Source: Nitrospirota bacterium (GTDB lineage: Bacteria; Nitrospirota_A; Leptospirillia; Leptospirillales; Leptospirillaceae). Taken from it: DNA of 13,463 bases. Below are positions 5,809 through 12,349 of the stretch, piece by piece. The stretch is from the NCBI GenBank assembly GCA_027415455.1, contig DAIBSV010000039.1, forward strand, positions 1-13,463, in the 5' to 3' direction. The notes under the pieces were generated by a model. The model had not been told where the DNA came from, did no database searches, and worked only from the letters and a program-made list of their open reading frames with translations. The position numbers and the translations under genes were made by a program. Numbering within the stretch: the stretch's first letter is position 1; every line of letters begins with the position of its first letter.

Positions 5809-7257
5809 TCAGTGGGTGCCGCCGACGGTGATTCCGTCGACCCGGATGGTGGGAAGTCCCACCCCGACAGGAACGGACTGGCCGTCCTTTCCGCAGGTTC
5901 CAACCCCCGTGTCGAGGGACATGTCGCTTCCGACCATGCGGACCTTGGTCAGGACGTCGGGACCGTTGCCGATGAGGGTCGCCCCCTTGACCGGATAGAG
6001 GATCTTGCCCTTTTCGACATAGTAGGCTTCGGACATCGAGAAGACGAATTTTCCTGATGTGATGTCCACTTGGCCGCCGCCGAAGTTCACGGCATAGATC
6101 CCGCGGTCGAGGGAGGCGAGGATCTCCCCGGGTTCGGACTCCCCCGCCAACATGACCGTGTTGGTCATCCGGGGCATGACCGGATGGGCGTAGGATTCGC
6201 GGCGTCCGTTTCCCGTCGACCGGGTTCCCATGAGGCGGGCGTTCTGGCGGTCCTGGAGATATCCCCTGAGGATGCCCTTTTCGATCAGGACCGTCCGCTG
6301 GGTCGGGGTCCCCTCGTCGTCGACGTTGAGAGACCCCCGACGTCCGGGGATGGTGCCGTCGTCGATGATGGTGCAGAGGGGGGAGGCCACGCGTTCTCCG
6401 ATGCGTCCCGAGAAGGCGGAGGTTCCCTTGCGGTTGAAGTCGCCTTCCAGACCGTGGCCGATCGCCTCGTGGAGAAGGATCCCTGGCCAGCCCGGACCCA
6501 GGACCACATCCATCGTCCCCGAAGGGCAGGGACGGGCGGTGAGGTTCACGAGGGCCTGCCGGGTCGCTTCCCGGGCCGCATGGGAGAGATGGTCCGGGGT
6601 GACGAGACCGGCGTAGTCCGTCCGTCCTCCCCACCCGTAGGTTCCGGTCTGCCGGTTGTCGCCTTCCTGGACGATGACCGAGATGTTGATGCGAGTCAGG
6701 GGGATCCGGTCGGCGACGATGGTTCCGTCCCGGCGGACGACCTGGACCGTCTTGACCTCGGAGGCCAGGGAGGCCATCACCTGGACGACCTTGCGGCTTT
6801 CGGCCCGGGCCAGACGGTCAAGGTTTTCGAGGACGGCGATCTTGTCCGGCACGGGACGATCGAGGGTGAGGTCGGTCGCGGGAAAGAGGTCGGTCGCGGG
6901 ACGGTTCGGGGAAGAGACCGAAAGCGGGGAGGAGCTGCCTCCCCGGTCCGCGATCCGCCGGGCCGACTCGACCGCGCGCGTGAGCGCCTTCGGCTCGAAC
7001 TCCTCGGTGAAGGCGAAGCCGGTCCGCTCCCCGGAGACGATCCGGGCCCCCACCCCCTGGGAGACATCCTGTCCGGCCTTCTTCACGATCCCGTCCTCGA
7101 GGCTGTAGTGTTCCCGGACGGTGTATTCGAAGTAGAGATCGGCGTCGTCAACGGCGGCGGAAAGTGCCGCCGATCCCATGACGCGTTCGAGAATGCGGGG
7201 AGACGTTCCGAACTGATTTTCGAAGAAAAGGGCGATTTCCTTATGGGGAGTCGTCAA
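5809..7257 (-). CDS. tldD: TldD zinc metalloprotease subunit
   Basis: This 482-residue protein matches E. coli TldD (481). The zinc-binding HExxxH is present as LLHEAIGHGLEGD (H263, E264, H268), and the likely third ligand cysteine is in GTCGKDGQ (C455). Upstream lie the family's N-terminal domain and a conserved RRDGTIVAD strand (175-183). TldD carries the active site; it works with PmbA/TldE in the cytosol as a narrow-tunnel protease that processes unfolded peptides. The start is TTG at 7255-7257, supported by GGAGG 8 bases upstream and by alignment with the family length. It is the first gene of a tldD-pmbA-nitroreductase unit. A perfect TATAAT on this strand lies about 120 bases upstream of the start. 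No missing residues or breaks are seen. Confidence 0.96.
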   Translation of the reverse strand: MTTPHKEIALFFENQFGTSPRILERVMGSAALSAAVDDADLYFEYTVREHYSLEDGIVKKAGQDVSQGVGARIVSGERTGFAFTEEFEPKALTRAVESARRIADRGGSSSPLSVSSPNRPATDLFPATDLTLDRPVPDKIAVLENLDRLARAESRKVVQVMASLASEVKTVQVVRRDGTIVADRIPLTRINISVIVQEGDNRQTGTYGWGGRTDYAGLVTPDHLSHAAREATRQALVNLTARPCPSGTMDVVLGPGWPGILLHEAIGHGLEGDFNRKGTSAFSGRIGERVASPLCTIIDDGTIPGRRGSLNVDDEGTPTQRTVLIEKGILRGYLQDRQNARLMGTRSTGNGRRESYAHPVMPRMTNTVMLAGESEPGEILASLDRGIYAVNFGGGQVDITSGKFVFSMSEAYYVEKGKILYPVKGATLIGNGPDVLTKVRMVGSDMSLDTGVGTCGKDGQSVPVGVGLPTIRVDGITVGGTH

Positions 7258-7354
7258 GTCGGGATCCTCCGGATATTCGTGAAAATGGAAGTTGAGGGGG
7301 AAGGGGCTTTGGCTCCGCCACGGTCACAGGGGGCCGCGGAGGGCTCTTCCGGTA

Positions 7355-7383
7355 TTGTCTTGGGTCTGCCATCATTTCATTAT
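7355..7383 (+). promoter_or_regulatory. Candidate sigma70-type promoter for the serine hydrolase
   Basis: TTGTCT (7355-7360), a 17-base spacer, and CATTAT (7378-7383) precede the plus-strand serine hydrolase. Four bases of each hexamer match consensus. An alternative -10, TATACA (7381-7386), would give a 20-base spacer. Transcription would begin near 7390, giving a leader of roughly 85 bases. It shares its -10 bases with a minus-strand promoter candidate for tldD. Confidence 0.35.
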
Positions 7384-7384
7384 A
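7379..7384 (-). promoter_or_regulatory. Candidate -10 box (TATAAT) for the tldD operon
   Basis: A perfect TATAAT is read on the minus strand at 7384-7379, in the only AT-rich patch of the divergent spacer between tldD and the serine hydrolase. No good -35 is seen at 17-18 bases (TGGATT at 18 is the nearest). The leader to the TTG start would be about 115 bases. The assignment rests on the -10 box and position. Confidence 0.4.
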
Positions 7385-7473
7385 CAGGGGAGGAAGCGCC
7401 GGAATCCATGAAAAACCGTAGGAGCGGGAGCCAAACAAAAACCGGAACGCCGGGGGGAGCCCGGGAGGAAAAA

Positions 7474-8622
7474 ATGAAGAGAGATGAGGGTCGGAATCGG
7501 GACAGGATCGGGAGGCTCATGGAGGCGGGGGTCGCCGACGGGGTCTTCCCCGGGGGGGTCGCGCTCTGGGGAGACCGGGAAAGGGTTGTTGGAGAGGTGA
7601 CGGCAGGGCGTCTCAGGATCCTTCCGCCCCCGCCGGGTCCCCCCGTCACGCCGGACACCCTCTTCGACCTGGCCTCTCTCACCAAGCCCCTGGCGACCGG
7701 GGCGCTCGTCCTTCTGGCGGTCTCCGAAGGACGCCTCGACCTCTCCCGGACTGTCGGGCAATACCTGCCCGAGGCGGCGGGATGCTTCGCGGGGGAGGCC
7801 CCGCTCCGGGAGCTCCTTTCTCATTCATCGGGTCTGTGCGCCTGGGCGCCGCTCTACGACCGGATCGATCCCGCCCTCTCCCGGGAGGCTCGGAAAAGTG
7901 AGCTGTTGCGTCTGATCCTCGCCCTTCCCCCCGCGGCGCCGCGGGGGGGAAAATCGATCTACAGCGATTTCGGATTCATGCTTCTTGGTTGGATCCTCGA
8001 ACGGGTGTGGGAGGAGCCTCTGGAGCAGCTCTACCGGGAACGGATCGCCCGTCCCCTGGGAGTCGCCTCGGCCGATTTCCTCTCTCCGGACTCTCCCCTT
8101 CGGGAGGCCGTCCTGAACGGACGGCTCCCGGTGGCCTCGACCGAGACCGACCCCGCTTCGGGGGAACCTTTCACCGGCGTGGTCCACGACGAACACGCCC
8201 GGCTCCTGGGTGGCGTGTCAGGTCATGCGGGACTTTTCGGCTCGGCGCGTGCCGTCTGGGAGCTCGCCCGACCATGGCTGGGGGGCGGGTTCTTTTCCGA
8301 GAGTTGGCTTGCGGAATTCAGAAGCCGGCAGCCGGGCCTCGAATGGGCCCTCGGATGGGACACCCCGACCCCCGGCTCCTCCAGCGGCCATCACATGACC
8401 CCGGGAGGGGCGATCGGCCACCTGGGATATGCGGGAACCTCCCTCTGGATCGACTGGAAGCGGGAGAGGGTCGTGGTTCTTCTGACCAACCGGGTCCACC
8501 CCGTCCGGACCAACAACAGGATCCGGGAGTTCCGCCCCATCCTGCACGACGCCATCATGGAGGGCTTCGGCCCGGAGGCGGGGGGAGAGAATCAGGATGG
8601 AATCGAGGCCTTGCCTTCGTAG
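7474..8622 (+). CDS. Serine hydrolase, beta-lactamase class C / EstB-like
   Basis: This 382-residue protein belongs to the serine beta-lactamase-like (PF00144) family. The nucleophile motif is SLTK (S68, K71), followed by LLSHSSGL (115-122) and the second catalytic motif YSD (163-165). The block VHDEHARLLGGVSGHAGLF (237-255) and GHLGYAGTSLWID (315-327) are typical of the EstB-like subgroup, which is often fused to or beside the N-acetylglucosaminidase NagZ. That suggests an esterase or D-Ala-peptidase role in wall-related metabolism more than antibiotic resistance. No signal peptide is evident, so it is probably cytoplasmic. The ATG at 7474 has GGGAGG 5 bases upstream; an ATG at 7408 is a weaker alternative. 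The last 31 bases overlap the end of hpnC on the other strand. The substrate is inferred only from family resemblance. Confidence 0.85.
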   Translation: MKRDEGRNRDRIGRLMEAGVADGVFPGGVALWGDRERVVGEVTAGRLRILPPPPGPPVTPDTLFDLASLTKPLATGALVLLAVSEGRLDLSRTVGQYLPEAAGCFAGEAPLRELLSHSSGLCAWAPLYDRIDPALSREARKSELLRLILALPPAAPRGGKSIYSDFGFMLLGWILERVWEEPLEQLYRERIARPLGVASADFLSPDSPLREAVLNGRLPVASTETDPASGEPFTGVVHDEHARLLGGVSGHAGLFGSARAVWELARPWLGGGFFSESWLAEFRSRQPGLEWALGWDTPTPGSSSGHHMTPGGAIGHLGYAGTSLWIDWKRERVVVLLTNRVHPVRTNNRIREFRPILHDAIMEGFGPEAGGENQDGIEALPS

Positions 8623-9548
8623 ACCGCCCGCCCGCGCTCGAAAAGGCGTTCCATCTCCGGGAGGTCGGGAAGGGTGCGGAGGGTTTTGTCGAGGGTGGTG
8701 ACAGAGACAGGGAGAAAAAGGGCCCTGAGCCAGATTCTTTTCGTGAGGATGGGCCGCTCGAGAAGGCGGCGGGCCGGGTCCTGGCCTTTCCGCAGGATGG
8801 TGACCCCCCCCTTCCAGACAAGGGAGAGCTCGAGACCGACGCGGCCGCCCACGGCGGCAGGGAGGGGGATTCCCGTCGAAAAAAGTCCTGCGGTGTAGGC
8901 GAAGAGCCTGTTCTTGAGATGCTGCTCCCTAAGTCTGAACTCTTCCGTGTTCAGGGGGTCGGCCAGGGCGGATTCTGGGATTCCCACAGCGGAGAGCTCC
9001 TCCTGGGGCACATAGACGCGGCCCTTTAGCCAGTCCACGGCGATGTCCTGCCAGAAATTCGCCAGCTGAAGCGCCGTGCAGATCGCGTCGGAGCGCGCGA
9101 AGAGGGCTTCGGAGCGGATCCCGTGGACCCAGAGAAGCAGACGGCCGACGGGGTTCGCCGACAGGACCGAATAGGCGATAAGATCATCGAAGGTTTCGTG
9201 GCGGACGACGGTCCGGTCCCGCTCGAAGGCCATGATCAGATGGTCCAGCCATTCCACGGGGACGCCGGTCCGCCGGATCACGTCGGATAGCGCGCGGAAG
9301 ACCGGGTGGTCCACCGGCCCCTCCGCCGCCCGGTAGAGCAACGTTCGCCATCCGGCCAGAAGTGCCAAGGCGCGGCTGGTGTCGGGCTCCTCGTCGGCGA
9401 AGTCGTCGGCGGCCCGGGCAAAGGCATAGATGGCGGCTATCGATGGACGGGTGGAGGCGGGAAGAAGGCGGGAGGCCACGGGGAAGTTCTCGTAATGGTC
9501 GGAGACGACCCGGGCGCAATACTGGTAGGAGCTTTCGAGGTCGATCAT
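8592..9548 (-). CDS. hpnC: Hydroxysqualene synthase HpnC
   Basis: This 318-residue protein of the squalene/phytoene synthase family is in the HpnC group, which converts presqualene diphosphate to hydroxysqualene. HpnC-type features are SDHYENFPVASRLLP (residues 16-30) and the first aspartate-rich motif AFARAADDFADE (42-53). The second motif, QLANFWQDIAVDWLKGRVYV (161-180), contains D168 and D172. These aspartates bind the magnesium-diphosphate of the substrate. The ATG at 9546-9548 overlaps the hpnE stop (ATGA) and has GGGAG 4 bases upstream, marking it as the third gene of the hpnDEC operon. An upstream extension of the frame to 9833 is the shadow of hpnE. The 3' end runs 31 bases into the convergent serine-hydrolase gene. 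HpnC versus HpnD is assigned from motif style and from finding one of each. Confidence 0.92.
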   Translation of the reverse strand: MIDLESSYQYCARVVSDHYENFPVASRLLPASTRPSIAAIYAFARAADDFADEEPDTSRALALLAGWRTLLYRAAEGPVDHPVFRALSDVIRRTGVPVEWLDHLIMAFERDRTVVRHETFDDLIAYSVLSANPVGRLLLWVHGIRSEALFARSDAICTALQLANFWQDIAVDWLKGRVYVPQEELSAVGIPESALADPLNTEEFRLREQHLKNRLFAYTAGLFSTGIPLPAAVGGRVGLELSLVWKGGVTILRKGQDPARRLLERPILTKRIWLRALFLPVSVTTLDKTLRTLPDLPEMERLFERGRAVYEGKASIPS

Positions 9549-10957
9549 CGCTCTCCCAATGCCTCGAGGATAAGATCGGCGGCCCGGTAACCGGATCGCA
9601 CCGCCCCCTCCATGGTGGCCGGAAGGCCCGTGTCGGTGATGTCTCCGGCCAGCCAGAGGTTCGTAAGGGCGGTTCTTGGCTCCGGCCGGAGAGAGGCCTG
9701 GCCGGCGCCCAGAACCGGAGTGGCGAAACGGTCCCGGACCGCCCGGACGCTTTTCAGGGTGGCGTTGCTCTTTGGTGCGAGCTTGCGGACATGGTCGAGG
9801 CAGAGGCCCCCGAGTTCCGCGTCTGACAGGCACATCAGATCGTCCGCACCGGAGACGGTGGCGCTCGCCACGCGGGTGGGATGGACGTCGTCCTCGGTCC
9901 GGATGGACCAGTCGAACCAGGGCCGCGCCTCCGGGATCAGTCGTTGGTCCATGGCATCCCTGTTGAAAATCCAGTGGACGGAGGACCGGGGAAATCCCGT
10001 GATGAGGGGAAGATCAACGGGTTCCGAAAAGAGGAGATTGACGGAAAGGATCGGGGAGGAATAGGCCAGACGGCTCATCCGGTCCACGAGAGGCGTCCGG
10101 TGAAGGGAGATCGGGGCGATCTTCTCGAAGGCCCAGGGGGGAAGGGCCGACAGAAGATGGTCGGAACGTCCGAGGGGAAGATCCTCCTGGGCGGTCGAAA
10201 CCTTCGTCACGCCTCCCTGATCCGCCGAAAACCCCACGATGCGCGTCTTGGTCCGGACCTCCACTCCCCGATTCCGGAAGAGCCTCATGGCCGGAAGCAC
10301 GAACAGCTCGGAGAGGGGGACGGCGTTGTAGGCGGGGCGGGAGTGGCTCCCCCCCTTCAGGAGGGACTCTTTCAGGATCCGTACGAGAATGGCGGCGCTC
10401 ACCTTGCGGGAGGGAAGATTGGTGGCGGAGAGGATCACCAGCTCCCAGAAGCGGTCGATGACGGTCTCCGGCTGGCCCGCCCTCACGAGAAACTCGTAGG
10501 CGGTCAGATGGTCGACGTCGCTGTCGATTTTCGGGATGGCCCGGGAAAGCCTCAGGAAGGCCAGACGGGAGAAGAAGGGGAGTCCCTCGTACCCGAGGAG
10601 TCCGCCGGCCAGGGCCAGGGGATTGTCGCTTCCCGGGATGTCGAGGGGGTTTAGTCCACGTTCCGGATCCCACAGGGGCAGATAGAGCCGGTCGTAGAAG
10701 ACGAGCCCCGGACGTGTACCGAGGGCTTCGAGCAGGGTCAGGGTCCCCGTGTAGCAGGACAGGAACAGATGCTGTCCCGTGTCGATCTCCCGTCCGATGG
10801 CGGGATCAAAGTAGGAGCCGACCCTCCCTCCCAGATGGGGACGGCCCTCGAGAAGGAGGATGTCGAAAGAGCGGTCGGGTTTCCTTGAAAGACGCTCGCA
10901 GGCGGCGATACCTGCCAGACCACCGCCCATCACGGTGACCCGCGGGCGAGGGCTCAC
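9545..10957 (-). CDS. hpnE: Hydroxysqualene dehydroxylase HpnE (FAD-dependent)
   Basis: This 470-residue flavoprotein of the amine-oxidase/phytoene-desaturase type removes the hydroxyl group from hydroxysqualene to give squalene. The N-terminus has the FAD-binding Rossmann motif VMGGGLAGIAAC (residues 9-20), with E37 at the ribose-binding strand end, then LGGRVGS (42-48) and the HpnE-typical GQHLFLSCYTG (61-71). The C-terminal FAD block is LWLAGDITDTGLPATMEGA. Length and both ends are complete. The GTG start at 10955-10957 overlaps the hpnD stop as GTGA, with AGGA 7 bases upstream; its own stop overlaps the hpnC start. It is therefore the middle gene of a translationally coupled three-gene operon. 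Confidence 0.93.
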   Translation of the reverse strand: MSPRPRVTVMGGGLAGIAACERLSRKPDRSFDILLLEGRPHLGGRVGSYFDPAIGREIDTGQHLFLSCYTGTLTLLEALGTRPGLVFYDRLYLPLWDPERGLNPLDIPGSDNPLALAGGLLGYEGLPFFSRLAFLRLSRAIPKIDSDVDHLTAYEFLVRAGQPETVIDRFWELVILSATNLPSRKVSAAILVRILKESLLKGGSHSRPAYNAVPLSELFVLPAMRLFRNRGVEVRTKTRIVGFSADQGGVTKVSTAQEDLPLGRSDHLLSALPPWAFEKIAPISLHRTPLVDRMSRLAYSSPILSVNLLFSEPVDLPLITGFPRSSVHWIFNRDAMDQRLIPEARPWFDWSIRTEDDVHPTRVASATVSGADDLMCLSDAELGGLCLDHVRKLAPKSNATLKSVRAVRDRFATPVLGAGQASLRPEPRTALTNLWLAGDITDTGLPATMEGAVRSGYRAADLILEALGER

Positions 10958-11859
10958 GAGCCGGTCCTTCGCATCCGGCGGCGGTCCTCCCGGTTCTCCC
11001 GCCAGAAGGAAAAAAGGACCCGGGCCTTATCCACAGGACCGAGGCCGATCCTCTTCCGGTAGACGTCGAAGCCCGAGCGGCGGATCTTTTTGTGGATCGC
11101 ATGATAGACCGTTTCCATGGCGCGAGCGGCAACCATGGTCTGCCGGTCTTCCGGGCCGGAAAGAAGGTCGGCGGCCATCCGGTAATCCTCCTCGGAGCGG
11201 TTCCAGATCTCTTCGAGGAGGGCGGTCATGCCGGCGTGGATATGGCCGGAAAGGACATCGTCTTCCGTCACGCCGTGATGGCGCATCCGGTCTGCCGGAA
11301 GGTAGATGCGGTTCCGCTCCGCGTCCTGACGCAGGTCTCTCAGAATGTTCGTCAGCTGGAATGCTTCCCCGAGCCGGTCGGCATAGGGCGCGAGGCGGGA
11401 GAGATCTCCCCCGAAGATGGGGACGCAGATCCGTCCGACGGCACCGGCCGCCCTGTAGCAGTAGCGCTCGAGGGCGGGAATGTCGGGAATCCGGACGACC
11501 GAGAGGTCTTCCCGCATCCCCCGCACGATATCGCCATAGAGGGAGGCCGGAATTTTCCGGCGCCGGGAGATCTCGACGATGCGGAGAAAAAATGGCTCCT
11601 TCTCCCAGCCGTCCGGCGGCCTGAAATCGTTGTCGAAGGCAGATGCCCAGGCGGCGAGGTGGGCGGTGACGTCGATGTCGGTCCGGGGTTCGTCGGCCAG
11701 GTCGTCGACGAGACGGCAGAACACATAGAAATCGAAAAGATCCCTCTGTCCCTCGGAATCGAGAAGGGAGAAGGAGCGGTAGAAGGAGCTTCCCCGGACA
11801 CCGGCGCGGGCCCGCTCAAGGCCGGTTGTGTCGAAGGACAGGGAAGAAGGTGGCGTCAC
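10954..11859 (-). CDS. hpnD: Presqualene diphosphate synthase HpnD
   Basis: This 301-residue squalene/phytoene synthase family member joins two farnesyl diphosphates into presqualene diphosphate, the first step of the HpnCDE route to squalene for hopanoids. Visible are GSSFYRSF (residues 23-30), the first aspartate motif CRLVDDLADE (48-57) and the second motif FQLTNILRDLRQDAERNRIY (167-186). The segment YCYRAAGAVG (133-142) is shared with phytoene synthases. The GTG start at 11857-11859 is the only sensible one before the conserved region; GGAG lies about 10 bases upstream, a slightly long spacing. It is the first gene of the operon, about 70 bases behind a good promoter. A phytoene synthase role is conceivable from the fold, but the hpnE and hpnC partners argue for squalene. 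Confidence 0.93.
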   Translation of the reverse strand: MTPPSSLSFDTTGLERARAGVRGSSFYRSFSLLDSEGQRDLFDFYVFCRLVDDLADEPRTDIDVTAHLAAWASAFDNDFRPPDGWEKEPFFLRIVEISRRRKIPASLYGDIVRGMREDLSVVRIPDIPALERYCYRAAGAVGRICVPIFGGDLSRLAPYADRLGEAFQLTNILRDLRQDAERNRIYLPADRMRHHGVTEDDVLSGHIHAGMTALLEEIWNRSEEDYRMAADLLSGPEDRQTMVAARAMETVYHAIHKKIRRSGFDVYRKRIGLGPVDKARVLFSFWRENREDRRRMRRTGS

Positions 11860-11933
11860 TGAAGAAGGACTCCGGAGAGTTGGGTATTGAGTGCCGGGAC
11901 CAATAGGGGGTCACGAGGGACGACCCTTGACCA

Positions 11934-11962
11934 ACTATACCGTTTTAGAGGAAGGAGGGCAA
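11934..11962 (-). promoter_or_regulatory. Sigma70-type promoter of the hpnDEC operon
   Basis: On the minus strand, TTGCCC (11962-11957) is separated by exactly 17 bases from TATAGT (11939-11934). The -10 box matches consensus at five of six positions and the -35 at four of six. Transcription would start near 11927, leaving a leader of about 68 bases before the hpnD GTG. No other good promoter was seen in this spacer. Confidence 0.5.
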
Positions 11963-12349
11963 TCGGATCCCGTCCTTCAGCCCTGTCCGAAAGGATGGCA
12001 AAGACAATCCTGTTTTGAGAAGAAGGACAGGGCCATACGGGTGGGCTCACCCCCGATACGGCCCTCTCCCTCTTGCCGGAGGGAGGCCGGATTGTGAGGG
12101 CCCGTGTCCGAAAGGTGGGCGCCTCCCGGGATCTGGGAGTCTTGGAAAAGGGCCGGACGGCGTGAGCGGCGCCTGCATCTGGACCGGGGTGAAAAGGGAA
12201 ACCGAAATCGACCGGAGGTCGCTCCGAAGGTGTCGGTTGGATTCTAAAAAGGAGGCGCCGTTTTCCAGGAGAACCACAATTGAAATCCCCCGCCCGAACG
12301 CCCATACGGACGAGGGATGCGATGGCCGCCGGGTGATCCACCTCCGCTT
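11963..12349. other. Gene-free spacer between the chemoreceptor and the hpn operon
   Basis: No gene is recognised. Open frames on both strands are basic or proline-rich, without Shine-Dalgarno sites or familiar motifs. The spacer contains a long imperfect hairpin (12029-12065, listed separately) and an 11-base direct repeat TGTCCGAAAGG at 11984-11994 and 12105-12115, flanking that hairpin. A small RNA is possible but not supported by anything more specific. Confidence 0.5.
12029..12065 (-). terminator. Long imperfect hairpin, possible terminator/insulator
   Basis: AGGGCC (12029-12034) pairs with GGCCCT (12060-12065). The stem continues inward with a mismatch and bulge through ATACGGGTGGG and CCCCCGATAC to a CTCA loop. 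In the minus direction it is followed by the pyrimidine-rich GTCCTTCTTCTC, which is only moderately U-rich. It sits about 285 bases beyond the chemoreceptor stop and about 65 bases before the hpnD -35 box, so it could stop read-through into the hpn operon. It might equally be part of an RNA element. Confidence 0.35.

Noticed and set aside
4534..6057. 507-codon plus-strand frame opposite pmbA and the end of tldD
   Set aside because: Antisense shadow of two clear genes; composition Gly/Arg/Asp-rich, no recognisable motif.
5318..6634. 438-codon minus-strand frame spanning tldD and pmbA in another frame
   Set aside because: Out-of-frame shadow over two confidently assigned genes, with low-complexity Pro/Arg/Gly composition.
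6070..7473. Very long plus-strand open frame upstream of the serine hydrolase, which would give an 850-residue protein
   Set aside because: It is antisense to tldD, glycine/arginine-rich and without family motifs. The hydrolase has its own start with a strong Shine-Dalgarno at 7474. Long antisense frames are expected in GC-rich DNA.
11856..12341. 161-codon minus-strand frame just upstream of hpnD
   Set aside because: No Shine-Dalgarno and no motif; it covers the likely hpnD promoter, and its composition resembles non-coding spacer.
11880..12349. Riboswitch or tRNA in the spacer before hpnD
   Set aside because: I looked for cobalamin-box, cyclic-di-GMP and tRNA T-loop patterns and found none that fit.
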